A stretch of 64,000 bases of DNA from Algoriphagus sp. A40 (GTDB taxonomy: Bacteria; Bacteroidota; Bacteroidia; Cytophagales; Cyclobacteriaceae): assembly GCF_002002735.1 (NCBI RefSeq), contig NZ_MUNY01000053.1:62001-126000 (forward strand), given 5' to 3'. Both the position numbers and the translations under genes were made by a program. Positions 62,215-64,000 of the stretch are shown here, in pieces. The stretch's first letter is position 1. Each line of letters starts with the position of its first letter. The notes beneath the pieces were generated by a model. It made no database searches. It was not told the origin of the DNA and saw only the letters and a program-made list of their open reading frames with translations.

Positions 62215-63678
62215 ATGAAAAATATTCTAAAATATATAGTTATACCAGTCTTGGGATTCACTGCCTCTTGTACCTATGATTTTCCGGTAGAAGATATCCA
62301 GGAGCCTACCTCCGGTGAGGCTGATTTCACCAAAATGGTCGTAATCGGAGACGGAATTGCTGCCGGGGTTATGGACGGGGCCCTTTATACCAGAGGACAG
62401 GGAAATTCATTCGCAGTTCATTTGTCCGAGCAAATGAAACTGGTTAACGGAGGTAATTTTAATCAGCCTTCTATCAATTCGGTAAATGGCTTTTATGCCA
62501 TGGGGCCAAATAATACCATCCTTGGAAGGTTAATCCTCAAAACTGCAAATGGATCTACCGCTCCAGCACCAATCGGACCCGGTGAATTACCAACAGCCTT
62601 TGCAGGAAACAAAGCTGATCTGAACAATTTTTCAGTTCCGAATATGACACTTGGCTTGGCTTTGATTCCACAAACAGGTGGTCCAAATGTTCCGCAAAAC
62701 CCTGCATTTAATCCCTATTATGCGAGATTTGCTTCAAATCCAGGAGTTTCCTCTCCGATTGGAGATGCGGCACAAGCCTTGGGAACCAGCGGAACTTTCT
62801 TCTCATTCTGGTTGGGAAACAGTGATGTCCTTGGATATGCAATCAGTGGTGCATCCAATCCGGCAATCTTGACTTCGGATGCGGATTTTGGACAAAGATT
62901 CTCCTTGGCTCTTGGGGCAATGCTTCAGGCAAATCCTAATGCCAAGGGTGCAGTTGCCAATATTCCAAATCTTAATGTGCTTCCATATTTTAACCTCGTT
63001 CCCTGGAATGCACTTCCCTTAAATGCTGCAACAGCTTCAGCGGTAAATCAAGGTTTTGCTGCATACAATGGTGGATTGGCACAATTGCAAGCAATGGGAG
63101 CAATTACTGAAGCTGAAAAAACTTTGCGTACAATCAATTTCGTTGCGGGCCAAAATGGATTTCTGATGTCTGATGAAAGCCTGACTGATTTGACTCAGTT
63201 TGGACTTCCATCAATCCGGCAAAGTAAATCCACCGATAAGGCCACACTGACTTTGTCTCAGGCGCTTGGTCAGCCCGTGGGAGGAAACCCTCAACAAATA
63301 AGAGGAGTAAGCTACCCAGTAGAGGATTCTTTTGTCCTCACTTCTGCCGAGCAAACTGCAATTCAGACCAAAATAACTACGTTCAACGGCGTGATTTCAA
63401 CAGCTGTACAGACAAATGCCCAACGGCTGGTTTTGGTGGATATTAATGCATTTTTGAGCCGTGTCCTTCAAGGTGGCGTTAATTATGGTGGGGCCTTCCT
63501 TACAGCTAGCATAGTTCCACCAAATGGAGGATTTTCGGTAGATGGGGTTCATCCCAACGGAAGGGCTCATGGATTCATTACCAATGAATTTATCAATGCC
63601 ATCAATGCCAAATGGGGAGCCAATATCCCATTGATCAATCCCAATGCAATTCCGGGAAATGATCTCCCTATTCAATAA
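62215..63678 (+). CDS. SGNH/GDSL-like outer membrane lipoprotein without the usual Ser
   Basis: A 487-residue protein with a lipoprotein signal (lipobox FTASC, Cys19). SGNH-hydrolase blocks are partly present: VVIGDGIAAGVMDGALYTRG (block I, residues 43 on), SFWLGNSDVLGYAISG (block III-like, near residue 200) and VDGVHPNGRAHG (block V, Asp443 and His446). In block I the nucleophile position is Gly (G-D-G instead of G-D-S), so esterase activity by the usual mechanism is doubtful; a binding role for the adjacent receptor is possible. Related Bacteroidota proteins, as I recall, have Ser there. A terminator follows. Confidence 0.75.
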   Translation: MKNILKYIVIPVLGFTASCTYDFPVEDIQEPTSGEADFTKMVVIGDGIAAGVMDGALYTRGQGNSFAVHLSEQMKLVNGGNFNQPSINSVNGFYAMGPNNTILGRLILKTANGSTAPAPIGPGELPTAFAGNKADLNNFSVPNMTLGLALIPQTGGPNVPQNPAFNPYYARFASNPGVSSPIGDAAQALGTSGTFFSFWLGNSDVLGYAISGASNPAILTSDADFGQRFSLALGAMLQANPNAKGAVANIPNLNVLPYFNLVPWNALPLNAATASAVNQGFAAYNGGLAQLQAMGAITEAEKTLRTINFVAGQNGFLMSDESLTDLTQFGLPSIRQSKSTDKATLTLSQALGQPVGGNPQQIRGVSYPVEDSFVLTSAEQTAIQTKITTFNGVISTAVQTNAQRLVLVDINAFLSRVLQGGVNYGGAFLTASIVPPNGGFSVDGVHPNGRAHGFITNEFINAINAKWGANIPLINPNAIPGNDLPIQ

Positions 63679-63709
63679 AAATCTTAAAGCAAGAACCCGA
63701 AATAAGCCA

Positions 63710-63738
63710 AGCCGCCTGGAATTCCAGACGGCTTTTTT
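63710..63738 (+). terminator. Terminator of the receptor-lipoprotein operon
   Basis: AGCCGCCTGG (63710-63719) pairs with CCAGACGGCT (63724-63733), one mismatch, around AATT, followed by six T. Confidence 0.85.
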
Positions 63739-63905
63739 GATGGTTTACTTGGAAGGATTTAAGCTCATTACCAGTTCATTGTTCCATCCAATTCAGGAAG
63801 CCAAATTGCACTTAGGCTTGAAATCAGAGTCCCTAGATCGCCTTTCCAATTAGGTTAGATGTGTTTTCTTTATTGTGAAGCTCCAGCTGCCGAATGGACT
63901 AAAAT

Positions 63906-63936
63906 GAAAAAACCTGCCGGTAAGACAGGTTTTTTC
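63906..63936. terminator. Bidirectional terminator hairpin near the right edge
   Basis: GAAAAAACCTG (63906-63916) is an exact complement of CAGGTTTTTTC (63926-63936) around a 9-base loop. It most likely ends a minus-strand gene entering from the right. The stretch 63739-63905 shows no credible gene. Confidence 0.8.
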
Positions 63937-63955
63937 AAAGGTAGAAGAAATACCA

Positions 63956-64000
63956 TTAATGGACTTTTCCCATCAATTTCCTTAGAATGGGTGTCAAAAG
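63956..64000 (-). CDS. Possible 3' end of a gene cut by the right edge
   Basis: The minus strand stays open from the edge to a TAA at 63956-63958, giving the ending LLTPILRKLMGKVH. It is followed 20 bases on by a strong terminator. Only 14 codons are visible, so this is a guess supported mainly by the terminator. No family can be named. Confidence 0.35.
   Translation of the reverse strand, partial: LLTPILRKLMGKVH

Noticed and set aside
59322..63678. SusC/SusD-type polysaccharide pair
   Set aside because: The receptor lacks the SusC signature and the lipoprotein has SGNH-like, not SusD-like, sequence.
63644..63853. 69-residue plus-strand frame after the SGNH-like gene
   Set aside because: It starts inside the upstream gene and spans a clear terminator hairpin at 63710-63738, so it is not a gene.

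Overview
The window reads as chromosomal DNA of a Bacteroidota bacterium, most likely a cytophagalian of the Cyclobacteriaceae/Algoriphagus type (inference). Pointers are the gliding gene gldC, the ftsX-DUF3098-truB-ribF block, an arginine cluster with a succinylornithine-type transcarbamylase, many lipoprotein and Tat-signal proteins, and promoters of the TTTG / TAnnTTTG type. No plasmid, phage, insertion sequence, tRNA or rRNA gene was seen. The left edge cuts an N-acetylglucosamine kinase gene, and the right edge probably cuts the 3' end of a minus-strand gene.

Region 1 (1-16.0 kb) is an N-acetylglucosamine (GlcNAc) utilisation locus, nearly all on the minus strand: GlcNAc kinase, two membrane acetyl-CoA:glucosaminide N-acetyltransferase (HGSNAT-like) paralogues, a large lipoprotein beta-hexosaminidase, a LacI-family regulator, NagA, a NagP-like transporter, NagB and two Tat-signal Gfo/Idh/MocA oxidoreductases. 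A perfect 16-bp palindrome overlaps the hexosaminidase promoter, and a CRP/FNR-like box lies upstream of the hypothetical-nagB promoter. An M1 metallopeptidase and a small lipoprotein gene sit inside the locus.

Region 2 (16.1-29.6 kb) holds a membrane fatty acid hydroxylase/sterol desaturase protein, molybdenum-cofactor maturation genes (xdhC, mocA-like), a cysteine desulfurase, glutaminyl-tRNA synthetase with an unusual tail, a cluster of three REP-like palindromes, a two-subunit molybdenum hydroxylase, DoxX, a cytoplasmic Gfo/Idh/MocA protein and a DUF2911 protein. xdhC, mocA, the cysteine desulfurase and the hydroxylase could form one functional group: cofactor synthesis, sulfuration, insertion and use.

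Region 3 (29.6-39.4 kb) is mixed: HrpB helicase, a HEAT-repeat protein divergent from a bacterial Vms1-like release factor (VLRF1), TM2 and DUF2752 membrane proteins, two secreted beta-propeller proteins, a DsbA-family oxidoreductase, a 51-residue zinc-ribbon membrane protein and a Tat-signal class V aminotransferase.

Region 4 (39.5-48.2 kb) is a complete plus-strand arginine cluster: GNAT, argG, argC, argD, argF', argB, argE', argH. It is preceded by a long structured leader. Region 5 (48.3-53.3 kb) has a SulP transporter overlapping a beta-carbonic anhydrase gene, then a SAM-I riboswitch and metY-metX. Region 6 (53.3-64 kb) has DUF2147, pdeM, ftsX-DUF3098-truB-ribF, a CoA-transferase pair, gldC, and a TonB-dependent receptor paired with an SGNH-like lipoprotein that lacks the usual nucleophile serine.

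The observations most worth following are the Vms1-like release factor at 33.5 kb, the transmembrane-acetylation/hexosaminidase locus, and the arginine leader together with the Cys-rich GNAT at the head of the arginine cluster.
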